Positions 1-8,221 of a DNA stretch of 35,243 nucleotides are shown here, piece by piece. Origin of the DNA: Bacillota bacterium (GTDB lineage Bacteria; Bacillota; Sulfobacillia; Sulfobacillales; Sulfobacillaceae). The stretch is from NCBI GenBank assembly GCA_021799435.1, contig JAJZAN010000028.1:1-35243 (forward strand), written 5' to 3'. The notes under the pieces were generated by a model that saw nothing but the letters and a program-made list of their open reading frames with translations, was not told where the DNA came from and did not search any database. The position numbers and the translations under genes were made by a program. Positions within the stretch are counted from its first letter, which is position 1, and each line of letters starts with the position of its first letter.

Positions 1-789
1 ACATCCGTTCGGATCGAGGGCGTTCTTCATGAATTTTCGGTCATTCCGGGCGTCCTTGAAGATACTGCGGATATCATTCTGAATCTCAAGCGGCTGGCGC
101 TGAAGCTCTGGTCGGATGAGCCCAAGTTGGTCCGGGTTGAAAAAGAGGGACCGGCGGAAGTGACGGCCGGAGACATTCTGGCGGACGCCGATGTGGACAT
201 TTTGAATCCCACCCAGCACATCGCTTATGTCGATGAAGGGACCAAGCTGGTCATGGAGATGACTCTCGAGCGGGGCCGTGGCTATGTGCCGGCTGACAAG
301 AATAAGCGGCCGGAGCAGGTGATTGGGGCCATTCCGGTGGACTCCATTTTTAGCCCCGTGTTGAAGGCTAACTGGCGTGTCGAAGACACGCGTGTGGGCA
401 ACGTCACGGACTACGACCGGCTCACGCTGGAAGTCTGGACGGACGGCTCTTTGACGCCGGAAGAATCGGTGTCGATGGGTTCGAAGATTCTGTCCGACCA
501 TCTGCGTCTGTTCATCAACTTGACCGACGGTGTGCCCGGCGTCGAGATTGGCGTGGAGCGCGAAGAGGACAAGCGCGACCGTCTTCTGGAAATGCCCATT
601 GAAGAATTGGACTTGTCGGTTCGTTCCTTCAACTGTCTGAAGCGGGCTGGCATCAACACGGTGGGTGAACTCACCGCCAAGACCGATGAGGATATGATGA
701 AGGTTAGGAACTTGGGCAAGAAATCTTTGGAAGAGGTCAAAGAAAAGCTTCTCAGCTTGGGGCTTTCCCTGCGGCCGTCTGAGGAGTAA
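1..789 (+). CDS. rpoA: RNA polymerase alpha subunit, 5'-truncated by window edge
   Basis: Alpha subunit of RNA polymerase, which nucleates core assembly and contacts UP elements and activators. Frame 1 is open from the first base, so the true start lies upstream. The visible part begins at the [11 protein letters not shown] segment of the alpha N-terminal domain, so about 50 residues are missing. The C-terminal domain follows a linker from about codon 200 ([18 protein letters not shown], then [14 protein letters not shown], the helix-hairpin-helix DNA-binding part). It ends TAA and is followed 53 nt later by rplQ, the usual end of the bacterial rpsM-rpsK-rpsD-rpoA-rplQ operon. Identity is certain from both domains and from context. 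Confidence 0.98.
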   Translation, partial: TSVRIEGVLHEFSVIPGVLEDTADIILNLKRLALKLWSDEPKLVRVEKEGPAEVTAGDILADADVDILNPTQHIAYVDEGTKLVMEMTLERGRGYVPADKNKRPEQVIGAIPVDSIFSPVLKANWRVEDTRVGNVTDYDRLTLEVWTDGSLTPEESVSMGSKILSDHLRLFINLTDGVPGVEIGVEREEDKRDRLLEMPIEELDLSVRSFNCLKRAGINTVGELTAKTDEDMMKVRNLGKKSLEEVKEKLLSLGLSLRPSEE

Positions 790-842
790 CGACTGCCGCC
801 GCGGACCCGGCGGAGCAATAATCGGTTAAAGGAGACAGAACG

Positions 843-1187
843 ATGCCTGGACATCACCGCAAACTAGGCCGGAATGGCGGACACCGCCGGGCTATGATGC
901 GCAATCTGGTGACGTCGCTCTTGCGTGAGGAGCGGATTCAGACCACGGTGACGCGTGCTCGCGAGGTGAATCGCGTGGCCGAACACATGATTACGCTCGG
1001 CAAGAAGGGTGACTTGGCCGCCCGTCGGCAGGCATTGGCCTACATTCTCGACGAGGATGTGGTGACCAAGCTGTTCACCACCCTTGCGCCCCGCTACCAG
1101 GAGCGCAACGGAGGTTACACCCGCGTTATGCGGACGGGATACCGTCATGGTGACGCTGCGCCGATGGCGATTTTGGAGCTGGTGTAA
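843..1187 (+). CDS. rplQ: 50S ribosomal protein L17
   Basis: Large-subunit ribosomal protein near the peptide exit tunnel. The 114-residue product starts [19 protein letters not shown] and contains the L17 signature [17 protein letters not shown], and is of normal length for the family. The start is set by AAAGGAGA at 828-835, seven bases before the ATG. The rpoA-rplQ gap holds a small GC hairpin (796-801 with 808-813) with no T tract, which could tune relative expression but is not a terminator. A strong terminator begins 19 nt after the stop, so this is the last gene of the ribosomal protein operon. Confidence 0.98.
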   Translation: MPGHHRKLGRNGGHRRAMMRNLVTSLLREERIQTTVTRAREVNRVAEHMITLGKKGDLAARRQALAYILDEDVVTKLFTTLAPRYQERNGGYTRVMRTGYRHGDAAPMAILELV

Positions 1188-1206
1188 GCGGTTATGCCGC
1201 TCAGTG

Positions 1207-1245
1207 ACACGGCACGCGGGGTCGACCCGGGTGCCGTGTTTTTTT
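1207..1245 (+). terminator. Rho-independent terminator after rplQ
   Basis: A perfect 9-bp stem pairs 1207-1215 (ACACGGCAC) with 1231-1239. A further GC-rich inner palindrome (GGGTCGACCC at 1219-1228) lies between, and a run of T follows (1239-1245). This is a textbook intrinsic terminator closing the ribosomal protein operon. It lies inside the longest possible truA reading frame, so it also argues against truA starting at 1194. Confidence 0.9.
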
Positions 1246-1250
1246 CTTCC

Positions 1251-2015
1251 GTGAATCCCGGCTCATGGGACTTAGGCCTCATTGTGCGTTATGACGGAAC
1301 GGACTATCATGGATTTCAGAAACAGCCCCGGCACGTAACGGTACAGGGTGTGCTCGATGCGGCGTTGGGGGAGCTGTTGGGAGCGGGCCGCAGTGCTGGA
1401 GCCAGCCGGACGGATGCCGGTGTACATGCTGCCGGACAAGTGGTGGTGTGGCGCGGTTTGTGTCCGATTCCGCTCGACCGGGTCGCAGCGGTGATTAATC
1501 GGCATCTTCCGCCGGCGATTCAAATTGTTCGGGCATTCCGTGCCCCGCAAGGGTGGGATCCGCGTCGGGCGGCGCAAGCCAAGCAATACAGCTACCGGGT
1601 GTGGCGCGGTGTCGAGCCCCCGCCGCTGCCCTGGTACCGGATGGTGGCGGAGTATCCGGGGACTTTTTCCTGGGCCCGTCTTCGGGAGGCGGCGGCCTTG
1701 TTTCAGGGGGAGCACGACTTCAGGGCCTTCCGAACCGAGGGTTCCAGCGCAGAGACCACCGTGCGCACCATCTTGGCATCCGGTTGGTCATCAGAGGAGA
1801 GCGGCCAGATTTGGCGCTTTACGGTGATTGGGACGGGGTTTCTCTATCGGATGGTGCGGCATATGGTGGGGAGCATGTTGGAAGCCGCGGCGCCGGATGG
1901 GAGTATGGAGGCGATTCGTCAGGGGCTGGCACACCCGGAAGCCAAGGTGGGGGCCTTGGCTCCCGCGTCGGGACTCACTTTGGATTGGATTCAATTCGCA
2001 AAGACGGAGGGGTAG
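1251..2015 (+). CDS. truA: tRNA pseudouridine(38-40) synthase TruA
   Basis: Converts uridines 38-40 of tRNA anticodon arms to pseudouridine. The product shows LIVRYDGTDYHGFQKQP near the N-terminus and the catalytic aspartate in SRTDAGVHAAGQVV. It also has the later FLYRMVRHMVGSM segment typical of TruA. The frame stays open back to ATG 1194, but that region is the rplQ terminator, so the GTG at 1251 is preferred (254 residues, normal length). No clear Shine-Dalgarno precedes 1251, so the start is the least certain part. It ends one base before proline dehydrogenase, so the two are co-transcribed. Family assignment is firm. Confidence 0.93.
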   Translation: MNPGSWDLGLIVRYDGTDYHGFQKQPRHVTVQGVLDAALGELLGAGRSAGASRTDAGVHAAGQVVVWRGLCPIPLDRVAAVINRHLPPAIQIVRAFRAPQGWDPRRAAQAKQYSYRVWRGVEPPPLPWYRMVAEYPGTFSWARLREAAALFQGEHDFRAFRTEGSSAETTVRTILASGWSSEESGQIWRFTVIGTGFLYRMVRHMVGSMLEAAAPDGSMEAIRQGLAHPEAKVGALAPASGLTLDWIQFAKTEG

Positions 2016-2016
2016 C

Positions 2017-2931
2017 ATGTTTCGCGAGTTCGTATTGGGTCTAGGCGGTAACAGCATGGTAGAGGGAGTCGTAAAGCGCTACGGCATGCAGATGGGGGCG
2101 TCGCGTTTTGTCGCCGGCGGCGCGTTGCCCGAAGCTATCGAACGCATTCGGGAAATCAATGGCCGCGGGGTCAAAGTGACGCTCGACCACTTGGGGGAGG
2201 CTGTGCGTACTGCCGACGAGGCCGTGGACGCCAAAGAAAGCTACCTAGCCATGCTGGACGCCATCCATCAAGGTGGGGTGGATGCCAACGTGTCGTTGAA
2301 ATTGACGCAAATGGGACTGGCTCTCGACTACGCCCTGGGTCAGAAGCACTTGCACGAAATTCTGGCGCGGGCTGCCGAATACGACAACTTTGTGCGCATC
2401 GACATGGAGGACACCCCGTATACGGATGCCACCCTGGGGTTGTTCCAAGAGGCGTACGACGCCCATCCCGGACACGTGGGCGTGGTCTTGCAGGCCTATC
2501 TCTACCGGACCATGGAGGACTTGAAGAAACTCTCCGATCCGCCCAAGAACTTCCGCATCGTGAAAGGCGCGTATCGCGAGCCGGTTTCGGTGGCCTTTCC
2601 CGCCAAATCGGACGTGGACGAAAACTATTTGCGGCTGGTGGAGGAGTCGCTGCAGTTGGGCAACTACACCGCCATCGCAACGCATGACGAGCAGATTATT
2701 GGCCGCGTGTTGAAGTACATCCACGACCACGGGGTTGAGCGCGATCGGTTTGAGTTTCAGATGCTCTATGGCATTAAGTTCTGGCTTTTGGAGAGCTTAG
2801 CCAAAGAAGGGTACCGCACGCGGGTGTATGTTCCCTACGGTGAGGATTGGTACGCTTATTACGTCCGGCGCATTGCCGAGCGCCCCGCCAACATGCTGTT
2901 CTTTGCCCGGGCCTTAATCGATCGCAGATAG
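2017..2931 (+). CDS. Proline dehydrogenase
   Basis: FAD-dependent oxidation of proline to pyrroline-5-carboxylate, the first step of proline use, usually at the membrane with electrons passed to quinone. The 304-residue protein has the monofunctional Bacillus/Deinococcus type architecture. It shows AIERIREINGRGVKVTLDHLGE near the N-terminus, NVSLKLTQMGLALD, and the C-terminal flavin-site signature RVYVPYGEDWYAYYVRRI followed by ERPAN. The start ATG at 2017 follows GGAGGGG (2007-2013 region), inside the end of truA. A longer frame back to 1828 is an overlap with truA and is not used. No P5C dehydrogenase gene is next to it. The symbol (putB/fadM/prodh) is left open. Confidence 0.93.
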   Translation: MFREFVLGLGGNSMVEGVVKRYGMQMGASRFVAGGALPEAIERIREINGRGVKVTLDHLGEAVRTADEAVDAKESYLAMLDAIHQGGVDANVSLKLTQMGLALDYALGQKHLHEILARAAEYDNFVRIDMEDTPYTDATLGLFQEAYDAHPGHVGVVLQAYLYRTMEDLKKLSDPPKNFRIVKGAYREPVSVAFPAKSDVDENYLRLVEESLQLGNYTAIATHDEQIIGRVLKYIHDHGVERDRFEFQMLYGIKFWLLESLAKEGYRTRVYVPYGEDWYAYYVRRIAERPANMLFFARALIDRR

Positions 2932-3114
2932 TCTCCTCATACCGCCCACGTTATGGTAAAATACGGAAGATGAGGTCGCGAATTTTAGTGCCTATTTAGA
3001 TATCTTCATAGACCATGGTTAGGGCAGAAAATCTATAATCATGGACGAATTCTATGGCAGGCGATAAATGACCGCCTCGAGTTTCCGGGTTCATCATCAT
3101 AGGGAGGCGAGCAA

Positions 3115-3561
3115 ATGGGCGACCGTGAACCAGCCATAGAGCGATTGGATGCTATTTTTACGCGGATAGGGCGCCTGGCGCGTCGGCGGATCCCGGATGA
3201 CACATTGACCTTCGGGCAGTTTGCCGTGATGCGTATGTTGTTTCGGCAAGGGCCGCAGCCGATGGGAGCCATTGCCGAGAATATGGGGATCTCCCTGGCA
3301 GGGGCGACTGGCATCATCGACCGTTTAGTGAACCAAGATGTTGTCGAACGCACGCGGTCCAAGGAGGACCGGCGCGTGGTATGGGTCGATCTAAGCGAGG
3401 AGGGCCGCAAGCGCATGATGCGCTTGTCGCAGGAACGCCGCCAACAGATGTCGGCACTGCTCGAGCCGTTAGATGCAAGCGAAGTGGAAACGCTGGTGAC
3501 CTTATTGGGACGCGTGGCGGATCATGCTGAGCGGCAGCAGCACGCGCACCAAAGCGGTTGA
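3115..3561 (+). CDS. MarR-family transcriptional regulator
   Basis: A 148-residue winged-helix DNA-binding protein, expected to act as a dimer that releases DNA on binding a ligand or on oxidation. The recognition region is visible in PMGAIAENMGISLAGATGI, followed by the wing RTRSKEDRRVVWVDLSEEG, the most conserved MarR stretch. No cysteine is present in these parts, so a thiol switch is not suggested. GGGAGGCGAG precedes the ATG. It stands alone between proline dehydrogenase and an epimerase-like gene, with its own terminator downstream. A possible -10 TAAAAT lies at 2957-2962, but no good -35 is visible. Its targets cannot be told from the sequence. Confidence 0.92.
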   Translation: MGDREPAIERLDAIFTRIGRLARRRIPDDTLTFGQFAVMRMLFRQGPQPMGAIAENMGISLAGATGIIDRLVNQDVVERTRSKEDRRVVWVDLSEEGRKRMMRLSQERRQQMSALLEPLDASEVETLVTLLGRVADHAERQQHAHQSG

Positions 3562-3591
3562 TGCGCCCCTGAGGCCGGTACAAACACGGAG

Positions 3592-3625
3592 GAGACGTCG
3601 GACTACGGCGTCTCTTGTTGTTTTG
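3592..3625 (+). terminator. Rho-independent terminator after marR-type gene
   Basis: GAGACG (3592-3597) pairs with CGTCTC (3609-3614), extended inward by three further pairs including one G-U, around a short loop. TTGTTGTTTT follows directly. This gives the MarR gene its own transcription end. Confidence 0.8.
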
Positions 3626-3733
3626 ACGGGCGGCCATGATGCATTGGCCTGTGATGGAGCTCGCCCCAAAGCATGCAGCTAATTCATTTCGGAGCTCGCC
3701 TCCGTGTACAATGACAACAAAGGGGGAGCCATC

Positions 3734-4597
3734 ATGAAGGTCGTGGTTACAGGAGCCAGCGGCTACGTCGGCACCGCGGTTTTGGAACGCCTTTCCGAGT
3801 CCGGGCATCAAATCAAGGCGATTGCGCGTCATCGGGGTGCACAGGCGCCCAGCCAGGTCCGTTGGGTCCTTGGGGACATCCGCGATATGGATTTGGTGGA
3901 ACCGTTCGAAGGGGCTGACGCCATCATTCACCTCATCGGCATTATTCGCGAGATGCCGCGCGAGCGCGTCACCTTTGAACTGATGCACGTCGGTACGACC
4001 CAGCGGGTGTTGACTGCCATGGAAGCTGCTGGCGTGAGCCGCCTGGTGCATATGTCGGCCCTAGGCACGCGCGCCAACGCTGTTTCCAGCTATCATCGCA
4101 CCAAATGGGAGGCGGAAAAGCTGGTGGCGGCCTCTGGCTTAGACGCGACCATGATTCGGCCGTCCCTCATGTTTGGCGGACACCCACCGTTTTTTGAACT
4201 GCTCCAAAGTCTCACGCGCCTGCCCAGTGTGCCCGTTCCGGGCGACGGCAAGACCCTCTTTCAGCCCGTGTCCCGCCGAGACGTGGCGGATCTGATGGTC
4301 CGGGTTCTGGAGGATTCCGCCTCCTTCGGTCTTACCATGGAAGTAGGCGGCCCAGACCGCTTTACATTGAACGCACTCTTCGACTTCATGGCGCAACGAG
4401 GGGGACGGTCAAAACCCGCCAAGCTGCATGTGCCGCTCGGTCTCGTGGGAGCGGCAGCGCGCCTCTCCCACGTGCTTCCTATCCCTATTACTCCGGATCA
4501 ATTGGCGATGTTGACAGAACCCAATATCACCGATGACACCCGCTGGCACCGGTGGGTTGCCGATCCGCAAGCGCTGGCCTCATGGTCGGCGGAATAA
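3734..4597 (+). CDS. NAD(P)-dependent epimerase/dehydratase, NDUFA9-like extended SDR
   Basis: A Rossmann-fold extended short-chain dehydrogenase of the atypical NDUFA9 / YfcH-like group, of 287 residues. The nucleotide-binding loop VVVTGASGYVGTAVLERL is at the N-terminus and the YxxxK catalytic pair is in SSYHRTKWEAEKLV. Typical group features follow (HLIGIIRE, ATMIRPSLMFG, VSRRDVADLM, EVGGPDRFTL). Members act as quinone- or electron-chain-associated proteins or sugar-nucleotide enzymes, and the substrate is unknown here. The start is ATG 3734 behind AGGGGGAG (3721-3728); an upstream in-frame ATG at 3704 lies before the SD. A possible -10 TACAAT is at 3707-3712. Its 3' end overlaps the convergent methyltransferase by 18 nt. 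Confidence 0.88.
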   Translation: MKVVVTGASGYVGTAVLERLSESGHQIKAIARHRGAQAPSQVRWVLGDIRDMDLVEPFEGADAIIHLIGIIREMPRERVTFELMHVGTTQRVLTAMEAAGVSRLVHMSALGTRANAVSSYHRTKWEAEKLVAASGLDATMIRPSLMFGGHPPFFELLQSLTRLPSVPVPGDGKTLFQPVSRRDVADLMVRVLEDSASFGLTMEVGGPDRFTLNALFDFMAQRGGRSKPAKLHVPLGLVGAAARLSHVLPIPITPDQLAMLTEPNITDDTRWHRWVADPQALASWSAE

Positions 4598-5428
4598 AAG
4601 CCGGACGGTCGAGGAAGACACGTAGGCGAATGTCGGGAAGCTGGCGCGGTAGTCCTGCTGGGCCCGATACCACTCGGACTCGGTGATAAGGCCCTGGCGA
4701 ATCATCTCCGGCAGTGCGCGATTAATGCGGTCGATATCGAATTGCACAGAGAGGTCTTGGGCGTTCATCTCACCTGCATAGACCGATGGGTTCACGGCTG
4801 CGCTCAGGAGTTCTAAGCCGCTCTCAACACCCGCTTGAGCCAGCTTCCGGCCCACAAACCGGTCGCCCCCCGGTCCCGCCTGATGTCTCTGAAACGCCCG
4901 GACGGCACTTTGCCAGGTCTCGGGCGGTTGGGGATGTTCGATGAGGTAGCCATCGTCGATATCCTCCAGGGCTAAGAATCCCCCTGGCTTGAGGTGGCTC
5001 TGGGCTTGCTTGAAAAACTGTGTCAAATCGGGTAGATACTGTGTCACAAAGCGGCTGACAATCCCATCCGCCGGTTCCACGGCCGGTTCGTTCAAAATGT
5101 CGGACTTCTTGAAACGGACGTGTCGTTCCATGTTGAACAGGTGAGAGACTGCTTGCGCCAACTCCAGGACGTTAGGGTCCACGTCAGATCCGACCACGAA
5201 GCAATGCTTCAAGAGCGCAATTTCCTGGGAAATGATGCCGGGTCCGGCTCCCCAATCCAAAATGGTGCCCCCCGTTGTATCGGGCCAGGTCATTATCCAG
5301 GCCCGCCGGGATGCCGTGGTGGCGAGCGTTTGCAATAAGAGCCACTGATACTCCACCGGGACGGTGGCCCATCTGCGGGCCAGCCACTGGTCGAGACGTT
5401 GGAGTGATGCATTCTGAAGTTCTTCCAT
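4580..5428 (-). CDS. SAM-dependent methyltransferase, class I
   Basis: A 282-residue protein with a Rossmann methyltransferase core. Motif I is TILDWGAGPGIISQEI (residues 55-70), followed by an acidic end of strand 2 (VVGSDVDPNVLELA), motif II-like KKSDIL, and a post-core LKPGGFLALEDIDDGYLIE. The N-terminal 50 residues and the C-terminal third (helical, ending RLLFRRP) carry no recognised substrate domain, so the target is unknown. The start ATG at 5428 sits in an ATGATGATGAT tract without a clear SD. It is convergent with the epimerase gene, with an 18-nt overlap, and divergent from the zinc-finger gene. Confidence 0.85.
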   Translation of the reverse strand: MEELQNASLQRLDQWLARRWATVPVEYQWLLLQTLATTASRRAWIMTWPDTTGGTILDWGAGPGIISQEIALLKHCFVVGSDVDPNVLELAQAVSHLFNMERHVRFKKSDILNEPAVEPADGIVSRFVTQYLPDLTQFFKQAQSHLKPGGFLALEDIDDGYLIEHPQPPETWQSAVRAFQRHQAGPGGDRFVGRKLAQAGVESGLELLSAAVNPSVYAGEMNAQDLSVQFDIDRINRALPEMIRQGLITESEWYRAQQDYRASFPTFAYVSSSTVRLLFRRP

Positions 5429-5561
5429 ATCATCATCATACCGGAGAAATCATCCGTATTAGAAACATTTGGACGAGACCTGGCATCCCAAAGCCATAAC
5501 CTTTTTGTGTCGGACTTGATAGAATATTGGGTACATATCGCTTTCCAAAGGAGGGGTCGTT

Positions 5562-5981
5562 GTGCACAATCAGCTGAGAACCTACTATTTCCGCAAGTTT
5601 GTGAACACGTTGGTCGATTCCACCTGGGAGAGTCCCAGCTTGGCAGAGATGGTGCGCCACCACCTCCGGGTGGATTGGACCCGGCAGCACCAACCCCCGT
5701 ACCTGGCCATGTACCAAGTCTATGACGAGCACGAGTCGTTTCTGGAGCTGTGGGTGGTGGACGCCCATGGATATAGTGACACTGTGTACGAGCGTGGGCT
5801 GGCATTGATGCGCATTGGCGTCAATGGAGCCCTGGCGTCGCCAGAGGACGAACTGGGAGCTACGCGGATGTTCGAGGGCCAGCCGTTCCGCACCTGTCCC
5901 TATTGTCACACGCCGTTTGCTCGGTGGCTGGACTACTACGGCCACATCAAAACTAGCCATTGGGAAGACGAGGCGATCTAG
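5562..5981 (+). CDS. Hypothetical protein with C-terminal C2H2 zinc-finger pattern
   Basis: A 139-residue protein I do not recognise over its N-terminal 100 residues, which are aromatic-rich and probably folded (MVRHHLRVDW, PYLAMYQVYDEHESFLELWV). The C-terminus has CPYC, twelve residues, H, four residues, H: the exact spacing of a classical C2H2 zinc finger (C-X2-C-X12-H-X4-H), with hydrophobic and aromatic residues in between. The start is GTG 5562 behind AAAGGAGG (5547-5554), an excellent SD. It is divergently transcribed from the methyltransferase. A possible -10 TAGAAT lies at 5520-5525 without a good -35. A DNA-, RNA- or protein-binding role is inferred from the finger alone. Confidence 0.75.
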   Translation: MHNQLRTYYFRKFVNTLVDSTWESPSLAEMVRHHLRVDWTRQHQPPYLAMYQVYDEHESFLELWVVDAHGYSDTVYERGLALMRIGVNGALASPEDELGATRMFEGQPFRTCPYCHTPFARWLDYYGHIKTSHWEDEAI

Positions 5982-6027
5982 ACCGTCTCGCGGCGATAGT
6001 CCCGACCGTGGATTTTTTCGCTCGGAG

Positions 6028-8013
6028 TTAATCGGACACTTCCGTCCAGGAGCCTCCGCCGTCGGTGGTCTTCAGCACCACGCCGTTCATGTCCATGAAT
6101 CCCACAGTTGGGGTGACCAACTGCAAAGTCGCTGTGCCCCAGTCCGACGGGAGTTTCCATTGGGTCCAGTGTAATCCTCCGTCTGTGGTGTAATACAGCA
6201 GATTGCTGATGGTGGGAGCGGACCGCACTAAGTGCCGTGCGCCCGGTTTTTTAATCATTTTGTTGGACCGGACGAATTTGTTCACCCACACCCAGCCGTC
6301 TTGGGTATTGAGGAAACTCATGGCGCTGACGAAATCGCTCACCGGACCGGATGATGGCAGAGAGAGCACCGTTCTTAGCACACGGCCCCGGGCGTCTTCC
6401 AAGACAACGCGGATGGGCCGGTCCGGGCCTTCCTGATTGGGGTCTTGCACGACCCAGAAGGCGTGAGCATTGACCGCGTCTATCGTCGTGCCAACGCGCA
6501 CAGTCATCTCGAGCGGCTTCCAATGCCGGCCATTGTCCCGGCTAATCCAGACATGGGTGTGGATGTCGAGATTGTTCTGCACGGTCATGGCCCAAGTGTT
6601 GTTGCCGAGAAATTGCAAGGCATTAATCTCTTGACCCAGAAACGTCTTTTGCACCGTCCACCGTGCTCCGCCGTCTGTCGACCGATATAAGGTGGACTCC
6701 GCACCGCTGGAGACAAAGGTTGAGAAAGCCGCCAATCCCAGTGACGGAGAGAAGGCTTGCGTGTTAAACGGCCGTGGCGGAGATGGCTCAGCCAGGGTCC
6801 AGAGCTTTCCACCATTGCGGGTACGGACGACAGCCTCGCTATTGTTCGGAAGTCCCATCCCAAATCCGCGCGTCGGGGTGACAAAATCGACTGTATGGGG
6901 CGAGGCCGGAGGCCACGCAATGGTCCAGGTGCGGCCGTTGTTATGGGTATGGGCCAGAAATTGGTTCATTGGCTGCCCGGCCACAATCCATCCTGTTCCG
7001 GGTCCCGTCATGGTCAGGGACTGGATCGCCCAGCCAAGCTTTGGTTGGGCCGGGTGCCACGTCTTGCCGCCATTCGATGTCACGAGGAGACCCAATGGCG
7101 TGAACCCTTGGGCACCGTTGTTGGTGCCAATCCAACCGGTATTGCCTTGAAACGCCATGCCGCCGGCATCACCGTAGGCATGAGCCTTGGCAAGCGCCTG
7201 ACTGCTGGCCAGTGTGGTCCAGTGACTGCCTGAATCGGTGGTCTTAAGCACCGGACCCAACTCCATGGTGCCGCCCGGAGCTGTTTCGAGAACTTCTCCG
7301 CTGGTGGCGGAGTTCAAGGAGAGAGCCCCGATACCATTGGGCGTGGTGAGGATGGTATGGAAGTGAATGCCGTCACTGGTCTCCAACAGGGATGTCGTAG
7401 CAAAAGACTGTGCGTGCATCACCACCCATCCGTGGGTGGGGTCGACAAAGTCCACGGAGGCCGGTATGCCGGATCCCAACTGAACGGGACTCCACTGGCG
7501 GCCTCCGTCGATGGTGCGGTACAAAGTGCTGGAGAGGATGGCCCAGCCGTCTTGGGCGGAGACCATGTCAATTTGGGGAAACGTTTGGTTCGACGTCGGA
7601 GTGGTCATTTCGTGAGTCCAATTCTGGCCCCCGTTGCTGGTCTTAAATAATGCCGGGTCACCGTGCGGCCCCGTCCAAGCGATGAGAAATCCCGTCGTGG
7701 CGCTCACAAAATCCAACGCGGCCGGCGAAGCACTGTTGGGCAGGTTGTGTGTGTGCCAGGTTTTTCCCCTGTTGTCCGTAATGGCCAGCTGTCCGTTTAA
7801 AATCGCGGCTTGGACGGAAGCCGACACTACTGACAAGCCTGCGACTCCGCCATTGATGGGTATCGATGGCGTTCGCGCGGCGACCACTCCATAGGAATGG
7901 GACGCAGTACTCGATGTCGTGGGATGTGAGGCACTGGCGATGGTTCCGCAAGCCGACAAGACAGTCAGCGACAGCGGAACACACGCCGTCAAAAGCCAGG
8001 CAGTCAGTCGCAC
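6028..8013 (-). CDS. Large secreted lipoprotein with Ycf48/BNR-type beta-propeller repeats
   Basis: A 661-residue lipoprotein. The N-terminus has a hydrophobic signal and a lipobox LSAC, so the Cys about residue 22 is probably lipidated and the protein faces outward. The rest carries about eleven Asp-box motifs of the form S/T-x-D/N-x-G-x-x-W, for example TSNGGKTW, STDGGARW, SRDNGRHW and TTDGGGSW. They are spaced as in sialidase/Ycf48/VPS10-type propellers, enough for about two propellers. No catalytic sialidase Arg/Asp set is evident, so a binding or assembly role is more likely than a hydrolase. The start GTG at 8013 follows GGAGGT. It stands alone, convergent with the zinc-finger gene and divergent from rplM. 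Confidence 0.85.
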   Translation of the reverse strand: MRLTAWLLTACVPLSLTVLSACGTIASASHPTTSSTASHSYGVVAARTPSIPINGGVAGLSVVSASVQAAILNGQLAITDNRGKTWHTHNLPNSASPAALDFVSATTGFLIAWTGPHGDPALFKTSNGGQNWTHEMTTPTSNQTFPQIDMVSAQDGWAILSSTLYRTIDGGRQWSPVQLGSGIPASVDFVDPTHGWVVMHAQSFATTSLLETSDGIHFHTILTTPNGIGALSLNSATSGEVLETAPGGTMELGPVLKTTDSGSHWTTLASSQALAKAHAYGDAGGMAFQGNTGWIGTNNGAQGFTPLGLLVTSNGGKTWHPAQPKLGWAIQSLTMTGPGTGWIVAGQPMNQFLAHTHNNGRTWTIAWPPASPHTVDFVTPTRGFGMGLPNNSEAVVRTRNGGKLWTLAEPSPPRPFNTQAFSPSLGLAAFSTFVSSGAESTLYRSTDGGARWTVQKTFLGQEINALQFLGNNTWAMTVQNNLDIHTHVWISRDNGRHWKPLEMTVRVGTTIDAVNAHAFWVVQDPNQEGPDRPIRVVLEDARGRVLRTVLSLPSSGPVSDFVSAMSFLNTQDGWVWVNKFVRSNKMIKKPGARHLVRSAPTISNLLYYTTDGGLHWTQWKLPSDWGTATLQLVTPTVGFMDMNGVVLKTTDGGGSWTEVSD

Positions 8014-8133
8014 GTGGCACCTCCGCGGGTAAAATGCAAGTTCACTGAGCTAACGTTGATGGTTCCCTGAGGTTACATTCGATATGCTGCGATGGTGAAT
8101 CCGACACTGCACTGGACCGGTTTTCTCCTCGTC

Positions 8134-8162
8134 TTGACACAAGTGGTTTAAGCCGCTAGAAT
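8134..8162 (+). promoter_or_regulatory. Sigma-A promoter of rplM-rpsI
   Basis: A perfect -35 TTGACA at 8134-8139, a 17-nt spacer, and -10 TAGAAT at 8157-8162. It is the strongest housekeeping promoter in the window and lies 60 nt before the L13 start, as expected for a ribosomal protein operon. Confidence 0.9.
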
Positions 8163-8175
8163 GTTTATGTTTGGT

Positions 8176-8195
8176 TGTCGGCAGTGTGGCCGACA
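8176..8195 (+). promoter_or_regulatory. Hairpin in rplM leader (L13-leader-like)
   Basis: In the 5' UTR of rplM, TGTCGGC (8176-8182) pairs perfectly with GCCGACA (8189-8195) around a 6-nt loop. Firmicute rplM leaders are known to carry an L13 autoregulatory leader; this hairpin is in the right place, but I cannot confirm a match to that family. It is not followed by a T tract, so it is not a terminator. Confidence 0.5.
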
Positions 8196-8221
8196 CGCTA
8201 TTTTGGGAGGGAAACTCACGC

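Noticed and set aside
411-857. Antisense ORFs over rpoA, rplQ and other genes
   Set aside because: They are basic, Arg/Ser-rich shadows typical of GC-rich DNA, with no SD or family motifs.
1828-2016. Longer start for proline dehydrogenase
   Set aside because: It lies within truA; ATG 2017 has a good SD and matches the family N-terminus.
5982-6027. Terminator between the zinc-finger gene and the lipoprotein gene
   Set aside because: A T run (6010-6018) is present, but I find no stable stem directly before it.
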